Below, one piece after another: positions 28,983-38,093 of a stretch of DNA of 64,000 nt. Position numbers and translations under genes: made by a program. The notes beneath the pieces were generated by a model. The model saw only the letters and a program-made list of their open reading frames with translations. It did not search any database and was not told the DNA's origin. Within the stretch, counting starts at the first letter, position 1; each line of letters opens with the position of its first letter. The stretch comes from Rhodococcus sp. W8901 (GTDB lineage: Bacteria; Actinomycetota; Actinomycetes; Mycobacteriales; Mycobacteriaceae). The stretch lies in the NCBI RefSeq assembly GCF_013348805.1, contig NZ_CP054690.1:3968001-4032000 (forward strand), written 5' to 3'.

Positions 28983-30474
28983 CGAGCTTCATCCAGACCG
29001 CGGTGGTGTCGGTGTACTTGTGCAGCGCATCGGCGCCCTTGTCCCGCCCGAATCCGCTCTCCTTCACACCGCCGAAGGGAAGGCGCATGTCGCCCTCCTC
29101 GTAGCAGTTCACCCAGATCACGCCGGCCTTCACGGCACGCGTGACGCGGTGGATCGCGGCGACGTCACTGCCCCACACCGAGGCCGCGAGTCCGTACCGG
29201 GTGTCGTTGGCGACGCGGATCGCCTCCGCCTCGCTGCTGACGCGGATGACCGAGAGGACCGGCCCGAAAACCTCCTCCTGCGCGATCCGGGAATCGGGAT
29301 CGACGTGATCGAGGACGACAGGGGCGAAGTACGAGCCCCCTTCCAGGCCCTGCACCACAGCGCGCCGCGGGCTGCCGGCGGCCAGGACCGCCCCCTGCTC
29401 GAGCGCGTCCGCGACCTTGGCCTCGATCCCGGCCACCGCGCCGGCGCTGACGATGGCGCCGAAGGCGGTACCGGCGTCGAGCGGGTCCCGCGGCTGCAGC
29501 GCGGCAGCAACCTCGCACGCCGCGGCGACGGCCTCGTCGGCGTTGTCCTCGAACACGATCAGCCGAGACGAGGCACTGCACATCTGGCCCTGGTTGAAGA
29601 ATGCGTTCTCGGCGGCGCTGGCGGCGGCGGCCCGGATGTCGGCGTCGGGCAGGACGATGGTGGCGGATTTCCCGCCGAGCTCCGGCCACACCCGCTTGCC
29701 GTTCGATTCGGCGCTGTACTTCATGAAGGCGCGCCCGGTGACCGGCGATCCCGTGAAGGTCAGGACGTCGACGTCGGGGTGCCGACCGAGCGCCTGACCG
29801 GCATCCCGACCCAGGCCGTTCACGACGTTCAGCACACCCGCCGGCAGTCCGGCCTCGCCGGCCAGTTCCGCCAGTCGCAGTGCCGAGAACGGCGTCTGCT
29901 CCGACGGTTTCACCACCACCGAGTTGCCGGCGAGGAGTGCGGGCGCGAGCTTCCATGCGGTCATCGTGAGCGGGAAGTTCCACGGCACCACGGCGGCCAC
30001 CACGCCGGCCGGGGCCTCGACCGAGTACGCCAGCACGGACGCCTCGTGCGCGATCAGCTTGTCCGACAGCTTGTCGGCGAGTTCGCCGTACCACCGGATG
30101 CACTTCTCGACCGCTGCCAACTCCACGTTGAGCGCTTGAGACACCGGCTTGCCCATCTCGAGCGAGATGATGGTGGCCAGTTCCTGGGCGTTCTCCCCGA
30201 CGAGGAGCGCCCACTTCTTCAGGACCTCGCCCCGCTCGCGCGCCGGCGCCGTGGCCCAGCCGGACGTCCGGAAGGCCGATCGGGCGACGTAGACGGCGAG
30301 GTCGACGTGCATCTCGTCGCTTGCGTGCAGTACCCCGAGCGACCGGCCGTCGCGTGGCGAGATGACCGGCACGCATTCGGCGCCGTCGAGCGACACGAGT
30401 TGCCCGCCGATATAGGCGCCCTCGAGTCGCATCACATCCTGCATCGCGTCGCGCGCAGTTGAACTGAGCGACAT
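28975..30474 (-). CDS. NAD(P)-dependent aldehyde dehydrogenase (PuuC/betaine-aldehyde type)
   Basis: This 499-residue enzyme has the full ALDH set: VVPWNFPLTMTAWKLAPAL, the cofactor loop FTGSPVTGRAFMK, the catalytic Glu in WPELGGKSATIVLPDADI and the catalytic Cys in FFNQGQMCSASSRL. The PFGGVKESGFGRD end is also typical. It resembles enzymes oxidising aminoaldehydes such as gamma-glutamyl-gamma-aminobutyraldehyde. ATG 30474 follows AAGGGA by eight bases. It opens the minus-strand operon, next to the polyamine-type importer genes. Confidence 0.85.
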   Translation of the reverse strand: MSLSSTARDAMQDVMRLEGAYIGGQLVSLDGAECVPVISPRDGRSLGVLHASDEMHVDLAVYVARSAFRTSGWATAPARERGEVLKKWALLVGENAQELATIISLEMGKPVSQALNVELAAVEKCIRWYGELADKLSDKLIAHEASVLAYSVEAPAGVVAAVVPWNFPLTMTAWKLAPALLAGNSVVVKPSEQTPFSALRLAELAGEAGLPAGVLNVVNGLGRDAGQALGRHPDVDVLTFTGSPVTGRAFMKYSAESNGKRVWPELGGKSATIVLPDADIRAAAASAAENAFFNQGQMCSASSRLIVFEDNADEAVAAACEVAAALQPRDPLDAGTAFGAIVSAGAVAGIEAKVADALEQGAVLAAGSPRRAVVQGLEGGSYFAPVVLDHVDPDSRIAQEEVFGPVLSVIRVSSEAEAIRVANDTRYGLAASVWGSDVAAIHRVTRAVKAGVIWVNCYEEGDMRLPFGGVKESGFGRDKGADALHKYTDTTAVWMKLDG

Positions 30475-30552
30475 GTAACCGTCCCTTCGACGACCGAGGA
30501 TTGTGGCTTCCGCCACGATTCGCGCTCAAGAGTGCCACATCCGCCAATGTTC

Positions 30553-30586
30553 GGCAATCAGTAGTCCATATTCGTCACTGATTGCC
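30553..30586. promoter_or_regulatory. Inverted repeat between the aldehyde dehydrogenase operon and hisN
   Basis: GGCAATCAGT (30553-30562) and ACTGATTGCC (30577-30586) form perfect 10-base arms 14 bases apart in the divergent promoter region, about 80 bases upstream of the dehydrogenase start. This suggests two half-sites for a regulator. Confidence 0.45.
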
Positions 30587-30660
30587 GGTTCTCCATCCGA
30601 ATCCGCCTGAGGCCTTCGCTGGAAGCAACCGCGGGCAGGGCGCCGGTAGGCTTTGCTGTC

Positions 30661-31443
30661 GTGACCGCACGCGCCGCCGACCTGACTCTCGCCCGCCGCA
30701 TCGCCGACGAGGCCGACGCCATCACCCGCGCTCGATTCGGCGCGCTGGATCTGAAGGTGGATTCCAAGCCCGACCTCACCCCCGTGTCGGATGCCGACCT
30801 GGCGGTGGAGCGGGCAGTGCGCGCGACGTTGGCCGTGGAACGGCCCGGCGACGACGTCCTCGGCGAGGAGTTCGGCGGCGACGCGAAGTTCGAGGGTCGG
30901 CAGTGGGTGATCGACCCGATCGACGGCACCAAGAACTTCGTGCGCGGTGTCCCGGTGTGGGCCAGCCTGATCGCACTGCTCGAGGACGGCGTCCCCGTCG
31001 TCGGCGTGGTGAGCGCCCCAGCACTGAACCGTCGCTGGTGGGCGTCGGCCGGTGAGGGCGCGTGGGCGTCGTACGACGGCGGCGACGCCCGACGGCTGTC
31101 GGTGTCGGCGGTGGGCGACCTGGCGTCGTCGAGCCTGGCGTTCTCGTCGCTGTCCGGGTGGAAGGAACGCGGCATCCGCGACCGCTTCGTCGACCTCACC
31201 GACGAGGTGTGGCGCATCCGCGGCTACGGCGACTTCTTCTCCTACTGCCTGTTGGCCGAGGGCACGCTCGAGATCGCGGCCGAGCCCGAGGTGTCGCTGT
31301 GGGACCTCGCGCCCCTGGACCTGCTGGTCCGCGAGGCGGGTGGCCGCTTCACCAGCCTCGAGGGCGCCGACGGCCCCCACGGCGGCAGCGCGGTGGCCAC
31401 CAACGGCCTGCTACACGACGAGGTCCTGGCCCGCCTCCGCTGA
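30661..31443 (+). CDS. hisN: Histidinol-phosphatase, inositol-monophosphatase type
   Basis: This 260-residue enzyme has the metal-binding motif [15 protein letters not shown] and the second motif [17 protein letters not shown], as in IMPase-type histidinol-phosphatases of actinobacteria (HisN, Rv3137). It removes phosphate from histidinol phosphate in histidine biosynthesis. The start is a GTG. Its downstream neighbours fadE24 and fadE23 occur in the same order in mycobacteria, but with extra genes here between them. Confidence 0.88.
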   Translation: MTARAADLTLARRIADEADAITRARFGALDLKVDSKPDLTPVSDADLAVERAVRATLAVERPGDDVLGEEFGGDAKFEGRQWVIDPIDGTKNFVRGVPVWASLIALLEDGVPVVGVVSAPALNRRWWASAGEGAWASYDGGDARRLSVSAVGDLASSSLAFSSLSGWKERGIRDRFVDLTDEVWRIRGYGDFFSYCLLAEGTLEIAAEPEVSLWDLAPLDLLVREAGGRFTSLEGADGPHGGSAVATNGLLHDEVLARLR

Positions 31444-31452
31444 TTCCCCCGC

Positions 31453-31510
31453 GATTTGCGCACTAATCGGTGTGATTCGGGCTCCGCCGACACCGATAAG
31501 TGCGCGAATC
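31453..31510. repeat. Imperfect palindromic element downstream of hisN
   Basis: Two 21-base arms (31453-31473 and 31490-31510) are reverse complements with two mismatches and enclose a 16-base GC-rich loop. The core reads GCGCACTAATCGGTGT. There is no T-run. It could be a terminator for hisN or a copy of a dispersed extragenic palindrome; I find no second copy in this window. Confidence 0.6.
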
Positions 31511-31560
31511 AAGGGAAGGCAGGTCCAGCACAGACACGAGTAGCGACGGGAGTGACCGGG

Positions 31561-31887
31561 ATGGACGCGGACGAGGTCGACTTCGCCCACACTGATCAGG
31601 CGAGCCGCAAGCGTCGGGAGAAGGCGCTGGAACTGGCGCGGTTCGTGTGGGACCGCTCGATCACCGGCGCCGAACTGCTCGACCTGCCCGACGATCGGCT
31701 CCGCAAGCTGGCACGGGCGGCCGGCGCGAACCCGCCGAGTACCCGCGAGACGTGGACGGTGGCCGCGGAGTTGGTCGACGAGAAGACCCGGTGGGCCCAG
31801 GCCCATCCCGACGATCCGCGCGCCGTACCCGCGCACGCCGACGAGAAGATCATGTGGGTCAAGCCGCCCATCGTTCCCTGGCACTGA
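31561..31887 (+). CDS. Small conserved actinobacterial hypothetical protein
   Basis: This 108-residue, mostly helical soluble protein has charged residues throughout (SRKRREKALELARFVWDRSI, LDLPDDRLRKLARAAG) and ends in WVKPPIVPWH. I do not recognise a domain or function. ATG 31561 is preferred because GGGAG lies eight bases upstream. It converges on the frameshifted DUF4173 gene with a nine-base gap. Confidence 0.6.
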   Translation: MDADEVDFAHTDQASRKRREKALELARFVWDRSITGAELLDLPDDRLRKLARAAGANPPSTRETWTVAAELVDEKTRWAQAHPDDPRAVPAHADEKIMWVKPPIVPWH

Positions 31888-31896
31888 CGTCCGCCC

Positions 31897-33386
31897 TCAC
31901 CAGGACCCGTGGGTACACGCCATCACCGGCCGGTCCCGCAGGATCTCCCGTGCCCGCGATCGGGCCGCGTTGTACTCGAACCACGCCGTACCGCCACCGA
32001 CGTCGATGCCGGACAGCGCGCACGAGCGCACAGGTTCGGCGAGCCGGTCGAGCGCGGGCACGGCGTCGACGGACAACCCGCCCAGGTACGCGACGTCGAT
32101 GTCGCCGGTCGCGGCGTACCGCTGCACGTTCCGTTCGGCGATGTAGCCGTCCGGGTTCAGCGCCGCGAACCCGAGCAAGCCGATCGCGGCCGACGCCAGC
32201 ACCGCCCGGGGCAGCCACCGCGCCGACATCCGGATTCCCGCCAGGAGCAGCAGCACGAACACGACGCCGAGCCAAGCTCGGTCGCCATCACGCTCAGCCG
32301 CAGCCGGGTGAATCCGAACTCGTTCTCGTACAGCGACATCCGGTGCACCGCCGACGCCACGACGACGAGCCCGAGACCACAGAGCAGGCCCAGCAGCACC
32401 CGGGCGAGCGCCCGGTCCCCCGCGCTGCGGCGGTCCACTTTGCGCACCGCGACGGCGACGACGACCAACGTGAGAACGGTGACCGCCGCGAGCTGCCAGA
32501 AGCCCTGCCGCGCGTAGTTCGCGTAGGTCAGTCCGACGGTGTCCCGGACGTGCCGGTCCCCGCCGAACAGCACCCGCACCTGCACCGCGACGAAGCCCAC
32601 GAACAGTGCGTCGAGCAGCGCGAGCGGCACCGCCCACTCCCACCGCGCGAGCGGGTGGCCGGGTCCGGGTGCGAGGGCATCGAATCGCGGCGTCCGCCTC
32701 CGCAGGTACGCCGACGCCGACGCCACGCCCACGACGAAGAGACCGAGGAGCACGCGCCCGGCGGGATTGCCGACCCGGACGTCGGGCAACGCGGCGTCGA
32801 ACAGTCTGCCGAACTCCGGGTCCGCGCTGACGAACAGCGATCCGAACACCGCCAACAGTGCCACGCTGATCGCGGCCACGACGAAGACCCGAACCGGCTC
32901 GACCCTGCGCCCGGGCCGCAGCCGGGCACGACCGCGGCGCACCCAACCGGTCACCCGGACCGGGGTGAGCCACAGCGCGACGGACGCGAGCGCAAGCCCG
33001 GTCCACGTCCAGCCCCCCACCAGCGCAACCGATCCCACCACCCAACTCGCCACCACACACAGCGCCACCAGCCAGTCGGCGCCGCGGAGCGCCGCGACCG
33101 CGAGCAGGGCGAGCGCACCGACGACCACCACGAGCTGCAGCGGCGTCGGGCGCGGGCGCACGGTGACGAAGGCTGTCGCCGCCACCGCCGCTCCGGTGAG
33201 GAGGTACGCGATGCTCACCACCGTCACCTGCAGCGTCAGGGTCGCGATCGTGCCGGCGGTCAGCGCGGCCACCAGGGCCCCGCGGGGCGCCATCGATGTC
33301 CGGTCGCGCCGCCACACGTCGCGGCGCCAGCGCCACAGACCGTCGGGCGGGACGAACTCCGGCGGGATCGTCGTCGGTGCGGTCAT
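31897..33386 (-). pseudogene. DUF4173-family integral membrane protein, disrupted by a frameshift
   Basis: The N-terminal frame (MTAPTTIPPEF onward, AGGAGG upstream) encodes several membrane segments and DUF4173 motifs RVRDTVGLTYANYARQGFWQ-like and YENEFGFTRLRLSVMATE. At about 32275 the homology shifts into the next frame, which continues with WLGVVFVLLLLAGI and NPDGYIAERNVQRY to the stop at 31897. The span is 1490 bases; adding one base would restore a 496-residue protein. This is a single-base loss or a sequencing error. The two-component operon lies upstream on the same strand. Confidence 0.75.
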
Positions 33387-33482
33387 GATGTCCTCCTCGT
33401 CTGTGCCCGGCCGTGGGCGGGCAGGCGTCATCGCGGGACCGGAAAGGTCCGGTCCCGAGCGGATGTCGATCGTGAGTGGGGT

Positions 33483-34478
33483 CTAGCCCTGGGGCAGTGT
33501 CACCCGGATACAGCAGCCGGACGCGGTGTCGAGGACCTCGATCCGGCCCGCGTGCAGATCCACCGCCCAGCGGGCGATCGCGAGGCCCAGCCCGGTTCCG
33601 CCGTCCTGGGCACCGCCGCGCGCGAAGCGTTCGAACACCCGGGAACAGTCCGCCGCGGGGATTCCGGGGCCGTCGTCGTGGACGTCGAGGATCAGCTCGC
33701 CGGCGTGAGGGTCGGCGCGGACCCGGATCCGGATCCGCACGGGCACGTCCTGCGAACCGTGCCGGGCCGCGTTGTCGACGAGGTTCGCGATCACCTGGTG
33801 CAGCCGGGCGGTGTCGGCCACGGCCCGCAGTCCGGTCGGCGAGACGTCCACATCCACCAGCAGCGGTCGTGCCGGGCTCGACGCCTGCCGGATCACCTCG
33901 CCCAGGAACGGCTCGACCTCGAAGGCGCTCTGCTGCAGCGGAACCGCACCTCCCTCGATCCTCGACAGATCCAGGAGGTCGGCCACCAGGCTGCCGAGCC
34001 GCTCGGTCTGCGCGAGCGCCGACCGCATCGTCGACTCGTCGGGCGACTCGACCCCGTCGACGACGTTCTCGAGCACCGCCTGCAGCGCCGCTATCGGCGT
34101 GCGCAGTTCGTGCGAGACGTTGCCGATCAGTTCACGGCGGTACCGGTCCTCGGCCTCGAGGTCCTCGGCCATCTGGTTGAACGCCGTGGCCAGTTGCCCG
34201 ATCTCGTCCCGCGACGTGGACCGCACCCGGCGCGAATAGTCGCCGGTCGCCATCGCTTTCGCCGCGGCGGTCATCTCCCGCAGCGGCGAGGTCATGCCGT
34301 GCGCGAGGACCTGCGTCACCACCAGCGCCGCGACGAGCGCCGACAGGAGCGCGAACCGGAACTGCCACTGCGACGTGGCCCAGAACGTCAGCGAGGCGAG
34401 CAGCAGCGAGGCGACCACGAGCAGGCCGGTCTTGGCCTTGAACGAGCGCAGCGGGTCGAGGGGACGGGGCCAGTTCAT
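33483..34478 (-). CDS. Sensor histidine kinase
   Basis: This 331-residue kinase has two close membrane helices (about residues 17-60), a HAMP domain (TSPLREMTAAAKAMATGDYS), the phosphoacceptor segment GNVSHELRTPIAALQ, the N-box NLVDNAARHG and the ATP lid GPGIPAADCSRVFERFARG with GGTGLGLAIARW. It has almost no extracytoplasmic loop, so it probably senses within or near the membrane. Its start overlaps the response-regulator stop by ATGA. Confidence 0.93.
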   Translation of the reverse strand: MNWPRPLDPLRSFKAKTGLLVVASLLLASLTFWATSQWQFRFALLSALVAALVVTQVLAHGMTSPLREMTAAAKAMATGDYSRRVRSTSRDEIGQLATAFNQMAEDLEAEDRYRRELIGNVSHELRTPIAALQAVLENVVDGVESPDESTMRSALAQTERLGSLVADLLDLSRIEGGAVPLQQSAFEVEPFLGEVIRQASSPARPLLVDVDVSPTGLRAVADTARLHQVIANLVDNAARHGSQDVPVRIRIRVRADPHAGELILDVHDDGPGIPAADCSRVFERFARGGAQDGGTGLGLAIARWAVDLHAGRIEVLDTASGCCIRVTLPQG

Positions 34479-35164
34479 CTCGGGACCTCGAGCGCGTAGC
34501 CCACCCCGTGCACGGTGCGGATCACGTCGCCACCGAGCTTGCGGCGCAACGCCTTCACATGACTGTCGACGGTGCGACTGCTCGCGGCGTCGCCCCAGCC
34601 CCACACCTGCTCGAGCAGGGTCTCGCGGGCGATCGCGGCGCGCGGCCGCGACGCCAGGTGCGCCAACAGGTCGAATTCGGTGCGGGTGAGGTGCACCTCG
34701 ACGCCCGCCGCGCGGACCGAGCGGGCACTGAGGTCGATCGCCACGTCGCCGAGCACCAGCAGGTCCGACTCCGCCGCGCGGTCGGCCCGGCGCAGCAGCG
34801 CGGCGACCCGGGCGACCAGCACCCGCATGCTGAACGGCTTGCTCAGGTAGTCGTCGGCGCCCACCCCGAGCCCGATCACCATGTCCGTTTCGTCGGCCCG
34901 CGCGGTCAGCATCAGCACCGGAACCGCCCGAGACGCCTGGATGCGGCGGCACACCTCGAGCCCGTCGAAACCGGGCAGCATGACGTCCAGCACGACGACG
35001 TCGGGACCGAATGCCTCGCACTCCGACACAGCGGTCGGTCCGTCGTATGCGGCCCGCACCTCGTAACCCTCGGCGCGCAGCCGCGCAGCGATCGATTCGG
35101 AGATCGTGCGTTCGTCGTCGACGACGAGCACTCTCCGCCGGTTCGCCCCATCTCGGTTCGTCAC
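34475..35164 (-). CDS. OmpR-family response regulator
   Basis: This 229-residue regulator has a receiver domain with the acidic pair in VLVVDDERT, the phosphoacceptor Asp in VVVLDVMLPGFDGLEV and the Lys in DDYLSKPFS. It also has a winged-helix output domain (LTRTEFDLLAHLASRPRAAI and SSRTVDSHVKALRRKLGG). The start is GTG. It forms an operon with the kinase, and the DUF4173 gene follows on the same strand after 96 bases and may be a target or partner. Confidence 0.94.
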   Translation of the reverse strand: MTNRDGANRRRVLVVDDERTISESIAARLRAEGYEVRAAYDGPTAVSECEAFGPDVVVLDVMLPGFDGLEVCRRIQASRAVPVLMLTARADETDMVIGLGVGADDYLSKPFSMRVLVARVAALLRRADRAAESDLLVLGDVAIDLSARSVRAAGVEVHLTRTEFDLLAHLASRPRAAIARETLLEQVWGWGDAASSRTVDSHVKALRRKLGGDVIRTVHGVGYALEVPR

Positions 35165-35296
35165 GATCTCGACTGTATTGGGCGGTTGTGGGGATGCCCG
35201 GCAGGAGTTGTGAAGGTTGTGTGCAGGTTCTCGGCCGCAGCGCGAAATGCCCGACTCATGACACTCATCACTTTCGGGATTCGCTCGACTTCATAT

Positions 35297-35312
35297 CTTA
35301 CTCCGGAGTAAG
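35297..35312. promoter_or_regulatory. Perfect 16-base palindrome upstream of fadE24
   Basis: CTTACTCCGGAGTAAG is a perfect palindrome 32-41 bases before the possible fadE24 starts. It has the size of a TetR-family operator, and fatty-acid degradation genes in actinobacteria are often under TetR repressors. No regulator gene lies next to it. Confidence 0.6.
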
Positions 35313-35353
35313 GTGGTGAATCGTCCAAGACCGAACACCGAGAAATGGTGACC

Positions 35354-36757
35354 ATGAGCAAGCAAGACGTTGTGAAGACGAACGGCGCCAAGCGTGAGCC
35401 CCGCGACACCTCGGCGGTCGGCTTGAACCCGGTCAAGCGCGATGCCATGGGCGCCGCGATGCGCGTGCTGACCCGGATCACGGGTTCCGACCTGGCCGAG
35501 AAGTACAACCTGCGCCAGACCATCGATCGCGTCACCTACGAGGGCACCAAGACCGGCTTCAAGACCCTCGGGGCCGCGACCCGCACGTTCAACCGGGTCT
35601 CCGGCGGCGGCGCACCCAAGCGCCTGCCCGACGGTGCCACCAAGAACGCCGGCTACTTCGACCTGACGCCCGACGACGACCAGAAGATGATCGTCGAGAC
35701 GGTGCGCGAGTTCTCGGCCGAGATCCTGCGCCCGGCCGCGCACGACGCCGACGAGGCCGCCGCCGCACCCGCGGATCTGCTCAAGCGCTCCGCCGAACTC
35801 GGCATCACCCTCATCAACATCCCCGAGGAGTTCGAGGGTGTCGCCTCCGAGCGCGGCGCGGTCACCAACTCGCTCGTCGCCGAGGCCCTCGCGCACGGCG
35901 ACATGGGCCTGGCGCTGCCGATCCTCGCCCCCAGCGGCGTAGCCGTCGCCCTCACCCAGTGGGGCACCGACGAGCAGCAGAAGACGTATCTGCCCGCGTT
36001 CGCCGGCGAGAACGTGCCCGCCGCCGCGGTCGTGGTGAGCGAACCGCGCGCGCTGTTCGACCCGTTCGCGCTGCAGACCAAGGCCGTCCGCTCCCCCAGC
36101 GGCTACCGGCTCAACGGTGTCAAGTCGCTGGTGCCCGCGGCCGGGTCGGCGGAACTGTTCGTCGTGGCCGCCGAACTCGATGGCCGCCCGGCGTTCTTCC
36201 TCATCGAGTCCGACACCGAGGGCCTGGTGGTGGAGGCGGATCCGAGCATGGGCCTGCGCGCCGCGGGCCTGGGCCGGCTGATCCTCACCGATGTCGCGGT
36301 GCCCGAGTCCGCGATCCTCGGCGACGGCGACGCCGACCAGCGTGCGCGCGAGTACGCCGACGCGATCCGTCTCGCCCGCCTGGGCTGGGCGTCGCTCGCG
36401 GTGGGCACCAGCCAGGCCGTGCTCGACTACGTGATCCCCTACGCCAACGAGCGGGAGGCGTTCGGCGAGCCGATCAGCCACCGCCAGGCCGTCGCGTTCA
36501 TGATCTCGAACATCGCGATCGAGCTCGACAGCATGCGCCTGGTGACCCTGCGCGGCGCGTCCCGCGCGGAGCAAGGCCTCTCGTTCGCCCGCGAGGCGGC
36601 GCTGGCCCGCAAGCTCGCATCCGACAAGGGCATGCAGATCGGCCTGGACGGCGTCCAGCTGCTCGGCGGGCACGGCTACACCAAGGAACACCCGGTGGAG
36701 CGCTGGTACCGCGACCTGCGAGCCATCGGCGTTGCCGAAGGCATCGTCCTCATCTGA
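35354..36757 (+). CDS. fadE24: Acyl-CoA dehydrogenase, FadE24-like
   Basis: This protein of 467 residues (470 from the alternative ATG at 35345) has an acyl-CoA dehydrogenase core from about residue 95. It includes VVVSEPRALFDPFA, the ARLGWASLAVGTSQAVLDY helix and GVQLLGGHGYTKEHPVERWY, where the usual catalytic segment lies. An N-terminal extension of about 95 residues is present, also seen in FadE24-type proteins. It is coupled in order with fadE23 (44-base gap), as in Rv3139-Rv3140, so the two probably form a heteromeric enzyme. Confidence 0.85.
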   Translation: MSKQDVVKTNGAKREPRDTSAVGLNPVKRDAMGAAMRVLTRITGSDLAEKYNLRQTIDRVTYEGTKTGFKTLGAATRTFNRVSGGGAPKRLPDGATKNAGYFDLTPDDDQKMIVETVREFSAEILRPAAHDADEAAAAPADLLKRSAELGITLINIPEEFEGVASERGAVTNSLVAEALAHGDMGLALPILAPSGVAVALTQWGTDEQQKTYLPAFAGENVPAAAVVVSEPRALFDPFALQTKAVRSPSGYRLNGVKSLVPAAGSAELFVVAAELDGRPAFFLIESDTEGLVVEADPSMGLRAAGLGRLILTDVAVPESAILGDGDADQRAREYADAIRLARLGWASLAVGTSQAVLDYVIPYANEREAFGEPISHRQAVAFMISNIAIELDSMRLVTLRGASRAEQGLSFAREAALARKLASDKGMQIGLDGVQLLGGHGYTKEHPVERWYRDLRAIGVAEGIVLI

Positions 36758-36801
36758 CGCCGAACCGATCTGTCGAATCTTTCGACTAGGAGACCTTTTC
36801 G

Positions 36802-38022
36802 ATGATCAATCTCGAACTTCCCAAGAAGCTGAAGGCCTCTGCGAACCAGGCGCATCAGGTCGCAGCGGAAATCTTCCGGCCCATCTCCCGCAAGTACGAC
36901 CTGTCCGAGCACGAGTACCCCAAGGAACTCGACACCATGGCCGCCATGGTCGAGGGCCTGAACGACTCGGGCCAGGGCGCGTCCGGTGCGGCACTGGGTC
37001 GTACCAGCGACCAGAACGGTGACGAGCCCAAGGTCATCGGCAACGCCAACGGCGGCAACATGGCGTCGCTGATGAACGTGATCGAGACCTGTTGGGGCGA
37101 CGTCGGTCTGACGCTGTCGATCCCCTACCAGGGCCTCGGCAACTCGGCGATCGCCGCGGTCGCGACCGACGAGCAGCTCGAGCGCTTCGGCAAGGTGTGG
37201 GCCTCGATGGCCATCACCGAGCCCAGCTTCGGCTCCGACTCCGCCGCCGTCACCGCCACCGCGGTGCTCGACGGCGACGAGTGGGTCCTCAACGGCGAGA
37301 AGATCTTCGTCACCGCCGGTGAGCGCTCCTCGCACATCGTGGTGTGGGCGAGCGTCGACAAGAGCAAGGGCCGCGCGGCGATCAAGTCGTTCGTCGTGCC
37401 GCGCGAGGCGCCGGGTCTGAGCGTGGCCCGCCTCGAGCACAAACTCGGCATCAAGGCGTCCGACACCGCGGTGCTGCTCCTGCAGGACTGCCGGATCCCG
37501 AAGGACAACCTGCTCGGCAGCCCGGAAGTGAACGTGGAGAAGGGTTTCGCGGGCGTCATGCAGACGTTCGACAACACCCGTCCCATCGTCGCCGGTATGG
37601 CCGTGGGCCTGGGCCGGGCGGTGCTCGAGGAGTTGCGCAGCGTCCTGGAGGAGGCCGGCGTCGAGATCTCGTACGACACCCCCGCCTACAACCAGCACGC
37701 CGCCGCCGCCGAGTTCCTGGCGCTCGAGGCCGACTGGGAGGCGTCGTACCTGCTGGCGCTGCGGGCGGCGTGGATGGCCGACAACAAGAAGCCCAACTCG
37801 CTCGAGGCGTCGATGTCGAAGGCGAAGGCCGGGCGCACCGGAACCGCGGTGTCGCTCAAGGCCGTCGAGCTCGCCGGCAGCTACGGGTACTCGCAGCGCC
37901 CGCTGCTCGAGAAGTGGGCCCGCGACAGCAAGATCCTCGACATCTTCGAGGGCACCCAGCAGATCCAGCAGCTCATCATCGCCCGACGACTGCTCGGCAA
38001 GAGCTCGGCCGAGCTCAAGTAG
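36802..38022 (+). CDS. fadE23: Acyl-CoA dehydrogenase, FadE23-like
   Basis: This 406-residue acyl-CoA dehydrogenase has the FAD-binding segment MAITEPSFGSDSAAVTATAV, the middle strand WVLNGEKIFVTAG and the catalytic glutamate in ILDIFEGTQQIQQLIIARR. The start follows AGGAGA. It is the second gene of the fadE24-fadE23 pair and ends in a strong hairpin. The substrate acyl chain is unknown. Confidence 0.9.
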   Translation: MINLELPKKLKASANQAHQVAAEIFRPISRKYDLSEHEYPKELDTMAAMVEGLNDSGQGASGAALGRTSDQNGDEPKVIGNANGGNMASLMNVIETCWGDVGLTLSIPYQGLGNSAIAAVATDEQLERFGKVWASMAITEPSFGSDSAAVTATAVLDGDEWVLNGEKIFVTAGERSSHIVVWASVDKSKGRAAIKSFVVPREAPGLSVARLEHKLGIKASDTAVLLLQDCRIPKDNLLGSPEVNVEKGFAGVMQTFDNTRPIVAGMAVGLGRAVLEELRSVLEEAGVEISYDTPAYNQHAAAAEFLALEADWEASYLLALRAAWMADNKKPNSLEASMSKAKAGRTGTAVSLKAVELAGSYGYSQRPLLEKWARDSKILDIFEGTQQIQQLIIARRLLGKSSAELK

Positions 38023-38046
38023 TCTGCGCGAGAACAACTCTCAACC

Positions 38047-38091
38047 GCAACGGTGCCCCCGCCGATCCCAGATCGGCGGGGGCACGGTTGC
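38047..38091 (+). terminator. Terminator of the fadE24-fadE23 operon
   Basis: A 20-base stem with one mismatch (38047-38066 with 38072-38091; core GGTGCCCCCGCCGAT) and a five-base loop lies 25 bases after the fadE23 stop. It also separates it from the convergent small membrane gene. Confidence 0.85.
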
Positions 38092-38093
38092 AT

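Noticed and set aside
28930-30462. 510-codon plus-strand ORF opposite the aldehyde dehydrogenase gene
   Set aside because: The opposite strand encodes a complete ALDH with catalytic motifs, so this is a shadow.
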